Shown here one piece after another: positions 53,066 to 61,951 of a DNA stretch of 64,000 nt (position 1 is its first letter; every line of letters starts with the position of its first letter). The notes under the pieces were generated by a model. That model saw only the letters and a list, made by a program, of their open reading frames with translations. It did no database searches and was not told where the DNA came from. Source of the stretch: an uncultured Marinicella sp. GTDB taxonomy: Bacteria; Pseudomonadota; Gammaproteobacteria; Xanthomonadales; Marinicellaceae. The stretch spans positions 836,754 to 900,753 of the forward strand of contig CANNBS010000001.1 in NCBI GenBank assembly GCA_947502925.1, written 5' to 3'. The translations under genes were made by a program, and so were the position numbers.

Positions 53066-53998
53066 TTAATCGAGCCAACCCGGCATGGGTTGTTTAATGT
53101 CACCGTTAGGGTATTGCATTTTAAACGGCACGGAAATCAGGTTGTGGTTTTGATTAATTTGTATGGCGAAATGTAAGTGTGGCCCGGTTGAAAAGCCGGT
53201 ATCGCCGGATTCGGCCAGTTTTTGCCCGGCTTTGACCCGCTGGCCGTTACCCACCACCACCGATTCGAGTTTTAAGTGGGCATACAAACCCATGCTGCCA
53301 TCATCGTGGGCAATGCGGACAAAGTTATTGCGAAATAGATTTTTTTCATCAGCGCCACCTTTGATAAAGTCTTCCGCGTAATCCATGACCACGCCGCCAC
53401 GGGCTGCGACCACATCAGTCCCTTCGTCCAGGGGTATATCAATGGCGTATTTATTTTGTTCATCGAAGTGACTGAAGGTGCCGGAAAAACCTTGAGAAAT
53501 AAAGGCATCCCCCACAGCACGATAGGGCAGGCGATAAGCATATTCGGCATCATAGGTGGGATTGTTTTGACCTAAGCGGTAAGAATACTGGTACGAATAG
53601 GACCAGCTTTTATTGTCTTTGATGGCTTCAATGGTGCCCAGATAATAATCAGTGGTGGCCGGGACGTTATAGGTTTTTGGCCAGGGTGGATCGCTTTGGG
53701 CGTTGATGGCCTGGGTCATTTCAATATGCACTGAAATGGGGCCGTGGTAAGGATTAACCGCATACAATAAGGGCATCCGGTCGGTGCCGCGATTGACTAC
53801 GGAAGCTTTGGGATGACTGTCCTCCACCCGAACCTGCCAGCTTTCAAAGTCCTTATCTGCACCTGGTTTTTTATCGCTGTAATGGACAATGCCATCATCA
53901 TCCACGTGTTTGTAATATTTTTTAGCGCTGACTGTTGAGGTGATTAAACAACTGCCAATTAAAACTAAAAAATTGAATATTAAAATAAATTGCGACAT
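53066..53998 (-). CDS. M23 family metallopeptidase with N-terminal DUF4124
   Basis: A 310-residue exported protein: signal peptide (SQFILIFNFLVLIGSCLITSTVSA), a DUF4124 segment (KYYKHVDDDGIVHYSDKKPG), a middle beta domain and a C-terminal LytM/M23 zinc domain with the ligands in SHFDEQNKYAIDIP (H and D) and GPHLHFAIQ (HLH). It should cut peptidoglycan cross-links or be a LytM-type activator; the full ligand set suggests an active enzyme. The ATG at 53998 is preferred to the TTG at 54001. Confidence 0.88.
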   Translation of the reverse strand: MSQFILIFNFLVLIGSCLITSTVSAKKYYKHVDDDGIVHYSDKKPGADKDFESWQVRVEDSHPKASVVNRGTDRMPLLYAVNPYHGPISVHIEMTQAINAQSDPPWPKTYNVPATTDYYLGTIEAIKDNKSWSYSYQYSYRLGQNNPTYDAEYAYRLPYRAVGDAFISQGFSGTFSHFDEQNKYAIDIPLDEGTDVVAARGGVVMDYAEDFIKGGADEKNLFRNNFVRIAHDDGSMGLYAHLKLESVVVGNGQRVKAGQKLAESGDTGFSTGPHLHFAIQINQNHNLISVPFKMQYPNGDIKQPMPGWLD

Positions 53999-54031
53999 CA
54001 ATAAAAAGTTAAAAAGTAGTTAAGTAATTTT

Positions 54032-54040
54032 TGCTATACT
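54032..54040 (+). promoter_or_regulatory. Extended -10 promoter of the pnt operon
   Basis: TGC-TATACT (54032-54040) is an extended -10 box; no good -35 precedes it. A start near 54047 gives a 30-base leader with ribosome site AGGTGA (54063-54068) 8 bases before the ATG at 54077. Confidence 0.5.
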
Positions 54041-54076
54041 GTTGAACCGTTACAGGCTAAACAGGTGAACACCATT

Positions 54077-55210
54077 ATGACCATAACGGTTGGATTTGTA
54101 AAAGAAAATGCAGAGAATGAATCACGGGTGGCGGTGGTGCCGGAAACAGCGACCAAAATCCTGGCTTTGGGCTGGCAGGTTTTGTTTGAGCCGGAAGCCG
54201 GCTTAGCAGCAGGTTTCCCGGACAGCCATTATCCTGACACCTGTCAACTGGCGAAAAGGCGCCTGGATGTACTTGAGGCAGCGGATATTCTGGTGTCGGT
54301 TAATGGACTCAATGAAACCGATTTACCGCACCTTAAGCAAGGTGCGGTGGTGATTGGCATGGTTTCTCCTTATTCAGATCAGCAGCGTTTTGTTCAGGCT
54401 GCAGATAATAAACTCAGCGTTTTTTCCATGGAGCTGATTCCGCGCATTACCCGCGCCCAGGCCATGGATGTGCTGTCATCACAAGCTGCGGTGGCCGGTT
54501 ATAAAGCGGTGTTACTGGCGGCCAGTGAAGCGCCACGATTTTTTCCGATGCTCACCACCGCCGCCGGCACCATTCGACCTGCGCAGGTGTTGGTCATTGG
54601 CGCCGGTGTCGCCGGATTGCAGGCGATTGCCACAGCCAAACGTTTAGGTGCCAATGTTACCGGTTATGATGTCCGCCCCGAAACGGTGGAACAGGTCAAA
54701 TCGTTAGGTGCTAAATTTTTGGATCTGGGTGTGAATGCTGTCGGCGAGGGCGGATATGCCAGAGAGCTGACCGCAGAAGAAAGACAAACCCAACAGGATA
54801 ACCTGGCCGAGCATTTAAAATCGGTGGATGTATTAATCACCACGGCGGCTGTACCCGGGCGACCGGCACCTGAGATTGTCAGTCAAGGCATGGTTGAGGA
54901 TATGAAAGCCGGAACAGTGATTGTTGATCTCGGTGCTGAAGGTGGAGGTAATTGTGGACCCACGAAAGCCGGTGAAACGGTGATGGTGGGGCAGGTTAAG
55001 GTGATTGGACCGGTTAATTTACCCGCCTCGGTGCCTTTACATGCCAGTGAAATGTACGCCAGAAATATCTGGAATTTATTGAACATCATGCATCAGGAAG
55101 GTGATTTTACGCTGGATTGGGAAGATGAAATTTTGGCCGGTGCGGTGGTGACGCGGGATGGCGAAGTGGTTCATGACGCGGTGAAAAAAGCTTTGGGAGA
55201 CAACACATGA
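54077..55210 (+). CDS. pntA: NAD(P) transhydrogenase subunit alpha, part 1
   Basis: A 377-residue soluble domain I (NAD-binding) of the proton-translocating transhydrogenase: GFVKENAENESRVAVVPET, VLVIGAGVAGLQAIATAKRLGANVTGYDVRPE and GNCGPTKAGE. In this organism alpha is split, as in Rhodospirillum, with the membrane part in the next gene. A GTG at 54065 in frame is rejected because AGGTGA there is the ribosome site for the ATG at 54077. Overlaps the next gene by 4 bases. Confidence 0.93.
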   Translation: MTITVGFVKENAENESRVAVVPETATKILALGWQVLFEPEAGLAAGFPDSHYPDTCQLAKRRLDVLEAADILVSVNGLNETDLPHLKQGAVVIGMVSPYSDQQRFVQAADNKLSVFSMELIPRITRAQAMDVLSSQAAVAGYKAVLLAASEAPRFFPMLTTAAGTIRPAQVLVIGAGVAGLQAIATAKRLGANVTGYDVRPETVEQVKSLGAKFLDLGVNAVGEGGYARELTAEERQTQQDNLAEHLKSVDVLITTAAVPGRPAPEIVSQGMVEDMKAGTVIVDLGAEGGGNCGPTKAGETVMVGQVKVIGPVNLPASVPLHASEMYARNIWNLLNIMHQEGDFTLDWEDEILAGAVVTRDGEVVHDAVKKALGDNT

Positions 55211-55533
55211 TTGACGGGTTTATTGCTTTATATATTTTTACCCTGGCGGCCATTTTAGGCTTTGAAATTATTTCAAAAGTGCCTGTGGTGTTACACACGC
55301 CGCTGATGTCCGGCTCAAACTTTATTCACGGTATTGTTTTGGTCGGTGCGATGATTGCACTGGGTCATGCCGACACCACTTTAGAAAAAACCTTTGGCTT
55401 TATCGCGGTTTTTTTAGGGGCCGGCAATGCTGCCGGGGGTTATGTGGTCACTGAGCGGATGCTGGAAATGTTTAAGCCGCGGGTTAAAAAGACCGATGCC
55501 ACCAATGATATTAATGAAGGAGATCAGTCATGA
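55207..55533 (+). CDS. NAD(P) transhydrogenase subunit alpha, part 2 (membrane)
   Basis: A 108-residue membrane protein, about three helices: FIALYIFTLAAILGFEIISKVPVVLHTPLMSGSNFIHGIVLVGAM is the conserved start of transhydrogenase domain II on the alpha side (PntAB). It overlaps both pntA (ATGA) and pntB (4 bases). Confidence 0.92.
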   Translation: MIDGFIALYIFTLAAILGFEIISKVPVVLHTPLMSGSNFIHGIVLVGAMIALGHADTTLEKTFGFIAVFLGAGNAAGGYVVTERMLEMFKPRVKKTDATNDINEGDQS

Positions 55534-56954
55534 TGGATTTCATTAACGACTATCTACCGATTGTGATTAAACTGGCTTATTTTGTGGCCGCGATTTTATT
55601 TATCACCGGATTGCGCCGTATGAGTAAACCGGGCACCGCCCGGGGCGGCATTGTGTGGGCGGGCATCGGTATGTTACTGGCCACAGTGGTGACCTTCTTA
55701 CTGCCGGATATGCACAACATGGTGCTGATCTTAGCAGCTTTGGCATCATCCACGGTGCTGGCCTGGGTCAGTGGTCGTAAAGTGGCGATGACGGATATGC
55801 CACAGATGGTGGCTTTGTATAACGGCATGGGCGGTGGTTCAGCGGCCTTTATCGGCATGATTGCGCTATTCAATGGCATGGATCATGTGTCGACCTGTGA
55901 AGCCGGATTAGCGATTAATCCTCATGATTGTGTTTCCGGCGTGACCTTGTGGTTTGCCCTGGCCGGTGTTTTGATTGGTGGTGTGTCGTTAACCGGTTCC
56001 ATGATTGCCTTTGGTAAATTACAGGGCTGGATTGATAAACGCTACGCCTTTCCCGGGCAGCAGGTTTTTAATGCCATTGTGGCGTTAATCACCATTGGTC
56101 TGGGTGTGTATTTAACCGTGGATATGAACCCGACGGTGATCTGGCTGTTCTTTGGTTTGTCTTTAGTGTTGGGCTTGCTGATGACTTTACCCATTGGTGG
56201 CGCGGATATGCCGGTGGTGATTTCCCTTTACAATGCCTTTACCGGTCTGGCGGTGTCCTTTGAAGGCTTTGTGCTGCAAAACGAGGCCATGATTATCGCC
56301 GGTATGCTGGTGGGCGCTGCCGGTACCTTATTAACCAAACTGATGGCCAAAGCCATGAACCGCAAATTGACCGCGGTGCTGTTTAAAACCATGGGCGCAG
56401 GTAGTGGCGACGCCATCGCCGGTGACATGAAAGAAATCGAAGCTCAGGACGCCGCCATCCAAATGGCTTTTGCCGATCGGGTTATTATTGTCCCCGGTTA
56501 CGGCATGGCCGTGGCCCAGGCGCAGCATAAACTCTGGGAAATGACGGAAATGCTGCTCGAACGCGGCGTTGATATCAAATTCGCCATTCATCCGGTGGCC
56601 GGAAGAATGCCCGGGCACATGAATGTGCTGTTGGCTGAAGCCGGTGTGCCTTATGATTTGATTGAAGACATGGAAGACATTAACTCACAATTCCATCAAA
56701 CCGATGTGGCCCTTGTGATTGGTGCCAACGATGTGGTCAATCCTGTGGCGAAAACCGATCCGCAAAGCCCGATTTACGGCATGCCCATCCTGCACGTGGA
56801 TGAAGCCAAAAATTCCATTGTCATCAAACGCGGCAAAGGCACCGGCTTCGCCGGCATTCAAAACGCGCTGTTTTTCGCCGACAATAACCGCATGCTCTAT
56901 GGTGACGCCCAGGATGCCATTGGTCGCTTGATTCAGGGGCTAAAAGCACTGTAA
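55530..56954 (+). CDS. pntB: NAD(P) transhydrogenase subunit beta
   Basis: A 474-residue subunit: about nine membrane helices (domain II) and the C-terminal NADP(H)-binding domain III (VIIVPGYGMAVAQAQHKLWEM; HPVAGRMPGHMNVLLAEA; VDEAKNSIVIKRGKGTGFAG). Uses the proton gradient to make NADPH from NADH, matching the glutathione reductase need nearby. A strong ribosome site (AAGGAG) precedes it. It ends 12 bases from the convergent small gene. Confidence 0.95.
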   Translation: MMDFINDYLPIVIKLAYFVAAILFITGLRRMSKPGTARGGIVWAGIGMLLATVVTFLLPDMHNMVLILAALASSTVLAWVSGRKVAMTDMPQMVALYNGMGGGSAAFIGMIALFNGMDHVSTCEAGLAINPHDCVSGVTLWFALAGVLIGGVSLTGSMIAFGKLQGWIDKRYAFPGQQVFNAIVALITIGLGVYLTVDMNPTVIWLFFGLSLVLGLLMTLPIGGADMPVVISLYNAFTGLAVSFEGFVLQNEAMIIAGMLVGAAGTLLTKLMAKAMNRKLTAVLFKTMGAGSGDAIAGDMKEIEAQDAAIQMAFADRVIIVPGYGMAVAQAQHKLWEMTEMLLERGVDIKFAIHPVAGRMPGHMNVLLAEAGVPYDLIEDMEDINSQFHQTDVALVIGANDVVNPVAKTDPQSPIYGMPILHVDEAKNSIVIKRGKGTGFAGIQNALFFADNNRMLYGDAQDAIGRLIQGLKAL

Positions 56955-56966
56955 AGCGTCGTGGTT

Positions 56967-57293
56967 TTATTTATGGCTTCTATTGTTGGATGATCGCTGC
57001 TTGTTCGTATTTTGGTTAGGCTGATTTGCGTCATTTAAGTATTGACTAATATCACCGTTTACCCCTGCCTGATTCATAAAGTTAATTTTGAGAAAAGTTT
57101 GATTATAAGGTGACAGGGCATTGATGCGTTGATTGGTGTGATGTATCTTTGTGAAAATATTTTGGTAGGAATCCGATGAATTTTCTATTGTAGGCGTATG
57201 ATGAGTGGACCGGGTTTTTTGATCAGGCAGGGTCCAGTAGTACGCACTCAGGCTGAACAGCCCGATCACCATGATCAATATATTTCGTTTCAT
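56967..57293 (-). CDS. Small exported or anchored Asn/Gln-rich protein of unknown function
   Basis: A 108-residue protein: N-terminal hydrophobic segment (MKRNILIMVIGLFSLSAYYW) followed by a polar, Thr/Ser/Asn/Gln-rich body ending SSNNRSHK. No family recognised. The start at 57293 is preferred to the ATG at 57362 because the signal-like segment begins there. A strong hairpin (CACCACCA-TCCC-TGGTGGTG, 57319-57338) lies in its leader. Confidence 0.6.
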   Translation of the reverse strand: MKRNILIMVIGLFSLSAYYWTLPDQKTRSTHHTPTIENSSDSYQNIFTKIHHTNQRINALSPYNQTFLKINFMNQAGVNGDISQYLNDANQPNQNTNKQRSSNNRSHK

Positions 57294-57419
57294 GTTAGCG
57301 CCCACGTAAAACTCAGAACACCACCATCCCTGGTGGTGCCATGCCTCTGATCTTAGATGCAATAAAAAGAGTCAAAAATAAAATTCCTTTGTGTATTAAG
57401 TGGTCGGAGTAATCAAATC

Positions 57420-57467
57420 CTCTCACTTCATCTGAAAAAAGTGAGAGATTGCTTTGGTTGGGTTCAC
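57420..57467 (+). promoter_or_regulatory. Shared promoter element with a 9-bp inverted repeat (copy 1)
   Basis: CTCTCACTT (57420-57428) and AAGTGAGAG (57439-57447) form a perfect inverted repeat. The right arm is part of AAAAAGTGAGAGA (57436-57448), which recurs exactly at 62784-62796. TGAGAG (57442-57447) is followed after 17 bases by CAC (57465-57467). The same TGAGAG-N17-C(A/C)C pattern is found before the sigma gene and before the large surface protein. It lies 39 bases before the ATG at 57506. Confidence 0.55.
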
Positions 57468-57505
57468 TAATCAATTAGACTATTTTAAAAAAGCAGGAGA
57501 AAATT

Positions 57506-57958
57506 ATGTCGAATTTAAAGTCATTGAAAACCACGTCATATCAAATTTGCCGAACAGATAATAAAGATCATTTGAATGGGTTTATTTTCTTAATTGATTT
57601 TGATAATGGCATCGGTATGGCCGTTGTTTATGTGAGTGAAAAGGGTCGGTCAGACAATAAGCTGGTATGGCATGCCGCCACAGAATTGATTGTCTCATCA
57701 GGACAAGATGAATGGCATACCATGACACCGCATATTCGAAGAAATGAACAAGGCAAAGATGTTGAACAGGACTGGGTATTCAAAAAAATTAACGGAAGGC
57801 AAGAAGTGCCTTGTAATGAGGGTGAATGTCACGATAATAATAAAAATTATGGCTCATATATAAGCTATTCTTTGAAATCAAGATGCCCGGATAACCGTGT
57901 GTGTGCTTTACAAGGTGATGGCACCGGCACCGGGGGTAATGGCGATATCGGTAAATAA
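57506..57958 (+). CDS. 150-residue protein of unknown family, upstream of the CHAT protease
   Basis: No known family is recognised. The N-terminal half (QICRTDNKDHLNGFIFLIDFDNGIGMAVVYV) looks beta-rich; the C-terminal part has four Cys (PCNEGECHDNN; RCPDNRVCAL) and ends in a Gly-rich tail. No signal peptide is seen. It follows a ribosome site (CAGGAGA) and the shared promoter element, and is read into the CHAT protease gene 55 bases later. It may be a partner, regulator or substrate of that protease; this is inference. Confidence 0.75.
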   Translation: MSNLKSLKTTSYQICRTDNKDHLNGFIFLIDFDNGIGMAVVYVSEKGRSDNKLVWHAATELIVSSGQDEWHTMTPHIRRNEQGKDVEQDWVFKKINGRQEVPCNEGECHDNNKNYGSYISYSLKSRCPDNRVCALQGDGTGTGGNGDIGK

Positions 57959-57982
57959 CTGATTTAACTTATATTTTGCCAG

Positions 57983-58011
57983 ACAAGTCATTTTCATTTA
58001 AAATGACTTGT
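57983..58011 (+). promoter_or_regulatory. Perfect 12-bp hairpin abutting the CHAT protease start codon
   Basis: Arms 57983-57994 (starting ACAAGTCATTTT) and 58000-58011 are perfectly complementary around a 5-base loop. The hairpin ends 2 bases before the ATG at 58014 and covers the whole place of a ribosome binding site. No T-run follows. It could control translation of the CHAT gene or reduce transcription into it. Confidence 0.6.
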
Positions 58012-58013
58012 TA

Positions 58014-61000
58014 ATGGCTCATATAACTGTAATCTTATTGTTTTGTTCGTTGTCTGCTTATGCGGGTGAAATACTTTTAGACGAGTCAGAAGCCAAAATT
58101 CACACAGTCCATCAGGACACGGTTATCCGCCTGGACGAATCTACATCCGACCGTCTGATTTTGGTTGAAAATCAGGATTTAGACACTTACGGCAGTATTA
58201 CAAATAAAGACCAAACCATGCATTCGGCCAGTTGGATGGGGCCCTACGGTAATTATTTAATCCATGTACCCGGGCAAGCAGAAGATTTTAAGATTCAGGT
58301 CAGGCCTTTAAAATCAAGTGTTGATAACACGACGGTTAAGCTGACGTTAATTTCTTTAAAAGGAAAAACCGATAACTTTATTGAGGCCGTTCACGATTAC
58401 ACCCAAGCCAACGATTTACGTATTAAGCATTACCTGGGTCACGATAATCATACCCAACGGGCCATTGAGTTCTTTAAAGCCGCCGCAGAAGGCTTTAAGC
58501 AAGAGGGTGCTGTTTTTTTTCTGGCGCTGACGCATTTCGAGCTGGGCAATGCCTTGCTTGGTGTGGGTGAGCAACTCAAAGGACTTGAACATCTAAAGCA
58601 AGCAGTGGCTTTGTGGTCATTAAATCATCCTATACATGCTTTAAAAGCGACCAATGCGGTTGGTTTGGCCTGTTGGAAAACCGGACAACTCAATAAGGCC
58701 TTGCAGGCATTTGAACAGATTATTCAAAACTACACCTCTGACTTACATCCGCTGATGTTGGCTCAGGCGGTCAATAATGCCGGATTAATTAATCTGGAGC
58801 TGGGAGAATTTACTGAAGCCAGGTCCCAATTTAAACAATCTCTGACGATTAATGGGGTGGACATTAATTTTGAGAAAGCCACCAGCGATGAAATTGTGAG
58901 GGTGATTAACCATCGAGATGATATTAAAAATGCAGCGGCCTCACTCAATAATTTAGCGCTGGCTTTTGATAAATTGGGAGAGCCTGAACGCGCCGAAACA
59001 TTGTGGCTGGCCTATATTGAGTTGTCAGAAAATGTAACCAATCGAACCACCTTAGCCAAAGCCAAAAATAATTTGGGGATGCATTATTTAAGAAAGGGAA
59101 CGTATGAACCGGCGCAACAATTCCTTGAGTCGGCCGAACAAGTCTTTGCCGAAAACAGCCAGTCGCGCTGGTTGTCAATGGCGCAACATAATTTGGGCAC
59201 TCTTTATGATGAGTTGGGTTTAACGGATTTAGCCGAAATCTATTTTAAAAAAGCCCTGCACATAAGAGATCCGGATAATCACCCCAAAGGCCATATGGCG
59301 TCACTGAACCAATTAGCAACGGTTTATAGAAAACAGCATAAATTACAAGACAGCCTTAGTCTCAGTGAAGAACTATTGGTCCTGGCAGAAAAACACAATA
59401 ATGTTCGGTATAAGGCACTGAGCCACCTGAACCAATACGCCATTTATCAACAGCAAGCAGACTTAACCCGAGCCGGTCAACACATTGATCATGCAGTTAA
59501 ATATATTAAAGGTACCCCTTTTCAGCGTTTATCATCGCAGATACACATCACCCGGGCTGAATTTTTAATGGCCACTGATAGTGACGCGGAAGCCGTTGAA
59601 ATCCTTCAAAAAGAAGTCAAAACTCTGGAAAAAATATGGAACACCCGGTTATTAAACAAGGCCAATAACTTACTGGCCAGAGCACACTATTTAGGCGGAA
59701 ATTATCACGTTGCACAACAGGTCATTGATAAAGAACTGAAGAATATCAATTTCTATTTAAACAACACCACGAACATAAAAATTGCCAGTCATATACAAGG
59801 ATTGTTGGCAGAAACGTTAAATATTCAGGCACTGATATTGCATGAATTGGGGCAGTCAGAACAGGGCTTGTTAAAAACCATGCAACACAGTCGGCAATTT
59901 CAGACACTGCAAGATAATCTTCGGCACGGTATACAATCTGAGCGTCAACAAATCGCCCAGTTGCTGCAAACAATTAAGAACAAATCTAAAGCGCTGGAAA
60001 ATCAGCAATTATCAGCCGATGAAAGGGAACGCTTAGAAGATGACATCATCGAGTTAAAAGCTGAGATTGATTTTTCCTACCAACGAGCTCAAGTCTCTAA
60101 AAGTCATCAGTTAAGCTTAAAAGAAATCCAACAACAACTTAATGCAGAAACCTTGTTACTGGTGTACTCCATCGGTGAAACCGACGGCATATCATGGTGG
60201 ATAAGCCGGGATCGCTTTATTACCCACAAAGTGCCGGGTGAAAAGCCACTGAAAAAATTAATCTCCTTATCCCGCGATGAACTCACCGGTCGTGATCGCG
60301 GTTATCAGCACAGCAAACAATTATCACAGATATTAACAAAACCGCTGGCAGAATTTAGCGACATTAAAACCATTCAGCTCATCACCGATGAGCCTTTAAA
60401 TCTGGTGCCGTTCAGCAGCCTGCAGGATGGCCGTAAAAACAATGCCTTGCCCATTGCTGCCAGTAGCTCGGTGCAAAGAGTCCGTTCCATACAGGCTCTA
60501 CAGCAGAGTGTCAAACCGCTTCGTGAGAATGTCAAAGCTTTGGTAGTGGCCGATCCAATATATAACGCTGATGATAATCGCTTGATGGTCGAACCATCAC
60601 AACAAGTCGTGCTAAAAAGTTACCCGCGATTGAGTCACAGCCAACAGGAAAGCGATCTGATTAAATCCCGATTAGAAACCACAATCTTGACCGGATTTGA
60701 TGCCAGCAAAGCCAAGCTTTTAGCGACTGATCTAACACCATTTAATGTCTTGCATATTGCCACCCATGCCTTTTTTCACCCGGAAATCCCCGGTTTATCC
60801 TCGCTGGTTTTATCGGCCTATACCGAACAAGGTCAGCCGCAACCAACGGCTTATTTCAGGGCGTTGGATATTGCTGAAATGAATAAGCACTTTGATTTAA
60901 CCGTGTTAAGCGGTTGTGAAACGGGTATTGGCGCGTCTGATGATGCGCTGGGTTTGACCGGATTGACTGAATCTTTTCTGCAGGCCGGCTCTGACTATGT

Positions 61001-61184
61001 GGTCTCAAGTCTGTGGCAAGTGGAGGATCAGGCCAGTAGCCGCTTTATGGGGCATTTCTACCATCATCTGGCCGCCGAAAAAACAATAGATCAGGCCTTC
61101 TGGTTCGCTCAGCAAGCCATGCTCAAAAACCCCCGAACCCGCCACCCCAAATACTGGGCCGGCTGGTTTTTAATCAAACAATAA
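58014..61184 (+). CDS. Exported TPR-CHAT domain protease
   Basis: A 1056-residue protein. Signal peptide MAHITVILLFCSLSAYA; an N-terminal beta domain; TPR repeats from about residue 135 to 560 (for example NNAGLINLELGEFTEARSQFKQSL and HNLGTLYDELGLTDLAEIYFKKAL); a coiled coil near 640-700; and a C-terminal CHAT caspase-like domain. The catalytic pair is His918 in LHIATHAFF and Cys968 in LSGCETG, both intact. CHAT proteases cleave after activation by partner binding to the TPRs. This one should act in the periplasm or at the surface. The frame also opens with a TTG at 58008, inside the hairpin; the ATG at 58014 is preferred. Confidence 0.9.
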   Translation: MAHITVILLFCSLSAYAGEILLDESEAKIHTVHQDTVIRLDESTSDRLILVENQDLDTYGSITNKDQTMHSASWMGPYGNYLIHVPGQAEDFKIQVRPLKSSVDNTTVKLTLISLKGKTDNFIEAVHDYTQANDLRIKHYLGHDNHTQRAIEFFKAAAEGFKQEGAVFFLALTHFELGNALLGVGEQLKGLEHLKQAVALWSLNHPIHALKATNAVGLACWKTGQLNKALQAFEQIIQNYTSDLHPLMLAQAVNNAGLINLELGEFTEARSQFKQSLTINGVDINFEKATSDEIVRVINHRDDIKNAAASLNNLALAFDKLGEPERAETLWLAYIELSENVTNRTTLAKAKNNLGMHYLRKGTYEPAQQFLESAEQVFAENSQSRWLSMAQHNLGTLYDELGLTDLAEIYFKKALHIRDPDNHPKGHMASLNQLATVYRKQHKLQDSLSLSEELLVLAEKHNNVRYKALSHLNQYAIYQQQADLTRAGQHIDHAVKYIKGTPFQRLSSQIHITRAEFLMATDSDAEAVEILQKEVKTLEKIWNTRLLNKANNLLARAHYLGGNYHVAQQVIDKELKNINFYLNNTTNIKIASHIQGLLAETLNIQALILHELGQSEQGLLKTMQHSRQFQTLQDNLRHGIQSERQQIAQLLQTIKNKSKALENQQLSADERERLEDDIIELKAEIDFSYQRAQVSKSHQLSLKEIQQQLNAETLLLVYSIGETDGISWWISRDRFITHKVPGEKPLKKLISLSRDELTGRDRGYQHSKQLSQILTKPLAEFSDIKTIQLITDEPLNLVPFSSLQDGRKNNALPIAASSSVQRVRSIQALQQSVKPLRENVKALVVADPIYNADDNRLMVEPSQQVVLKSYPRLSHSQQESDLIKSRLETTILTGFDASKAKLLATDLTPFNVLHIATHAFFHPEIPGLSSLVLSAYTEQGQPQPTAYFRALDIAEMNKHFDLTVLSGCETGIGASDDALGLTGLTESFLQAGSDYVVSSLWQVEDQASSRFMGHFYHHLAAEKTIDQAFWFAQQAMLKNPRTRHPKYWAGWFLIKQ

Positions 61185-61236
61185 AATGACACTGTCATTA
61201 TCGGGCTTGGCAACGAACGCTCCTGCTCTTGTTGCA

Positions 61237-61290
61237 GGTCATTTCCGCTCCTGCTCACATGACAGACCCACATCCATGTAGGTCACATAC
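61237..61290 (-). repeat. Intergenic repeat related to the block after polA
   Basis: On the minus strand this stretch matches about 36 of 52 bases of 3350-3402, sharing TACATGGA, GTCTG, GTGAGC and GGAGCGGAA in order. It lies between the convergent CHAT and anti-sigma genes. The rest of 61185-61339 holds a short dyad (AATGACA-C-TGTCATT, 61185-61199) and nothing else I can name. Confidence 0.55.
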
Positions 61291-61339
61291 GTCCTGTATG
61301 CCACCCAATAACCTCATCATTTTGCGGGAAAAACTAAGA

Positions 61340-61951
61340 TCAATGAACCGCTAAACCAAACGTTTCACTTTCTTGCGTGCTCAGATTCATCACTTTCAGT
61401 TGATAGTTTCCCACCGGCAATAAGTTCTTGGGCACAAATACAGTCAGCAAATCATCTTGAGATGTAACATCATTAATCTGATAGATGGTCTGGGATTCCT
61501 GTAGCAGCTCTACATGATAACGGTCATCGGATAAATACCCGGACGGTATTTGAATCACGGTGTTCTGACTGCGGTTAATAACGGTATCGGCTTCAACACC
61601 ACGGGTGTTTGTCAGCATAATGATATCCGGTTGTAACATCGATTGCCCGGCATCTTTTTCCAGAAAATGAACCGTTAAACCGCCCAGAACAAAAACCACC
61701 GCCATCGAAACGGCCAAACCCACCCGTTGTAAAAAAGCACTGCCCGGCAAGTGCAAAAATTGATTATGTTCATCGGATTTATCGGCTTGAATCTCTTCAA
61801 GACCCTGTGCGAACATCAGATCTAATTGCATATCCTGCAGCACTTGTGGATGATCGGCCAGCCATAAATCAACTGTTTCAGTCTGCTCGGCTGAGAGCTT
61901 ATTCTGGATGTAATCTTGCAGCATTTTTTCATCAGGCGTCAATTTACTCAT
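61340..61951 (-). CDS. Probable membrane anti-sigma factor
   Basis: A 203-residue protein that overlaps the sigma gene by 4 bases. The N-terminal 80 residues (LTPDEKMLQDYIQNKLSAEQTETVDLWLADHPQVLQDM) are helical and acidic like an anti-sigma domain; no zinc-binding HxxxCxxC motif is present. One membrane segment (about 84-106) is followed by a periplasmic beta-rich domain. It would hold the sigma factor at the membrane until a periplasmic signal arrives. The start at 61951 is set by the ATGA overlap. Confidence 0.8.
   Translation of the reverse strand: MSKLTPDEKMLQDYIQNKLSAEQTETVDLWLADHPQVLQDMQLDLMFAQGLEEIQADKSDEHNQFLHLPGSAFLQRVGLAVSMAVVFVLGGLTVHFLEKDAGQSMLQPDIIMLTNTRGVEADTVINRSQNTVIQIPSGYLSDDRYHVELLQESQTIYQINDVTSQDDLLTVFVPKNLLPVGNYQLKVMNLSTQESETFGLAVH

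Noticed and set aside
57319..57338. CACCACCA/TGGTGGTG hairpin as a terminator or riboswitch
   Set aside because: No T-run on either strand and too small for a known riboswitch; noted only in the leader of the 57293 gene.
61185..61199. AATGACA-C-TGTCATT dyad after the CHAT gene as a terminator
   Set aside because: The stem is short and AT-rich, and no T-run follows it.
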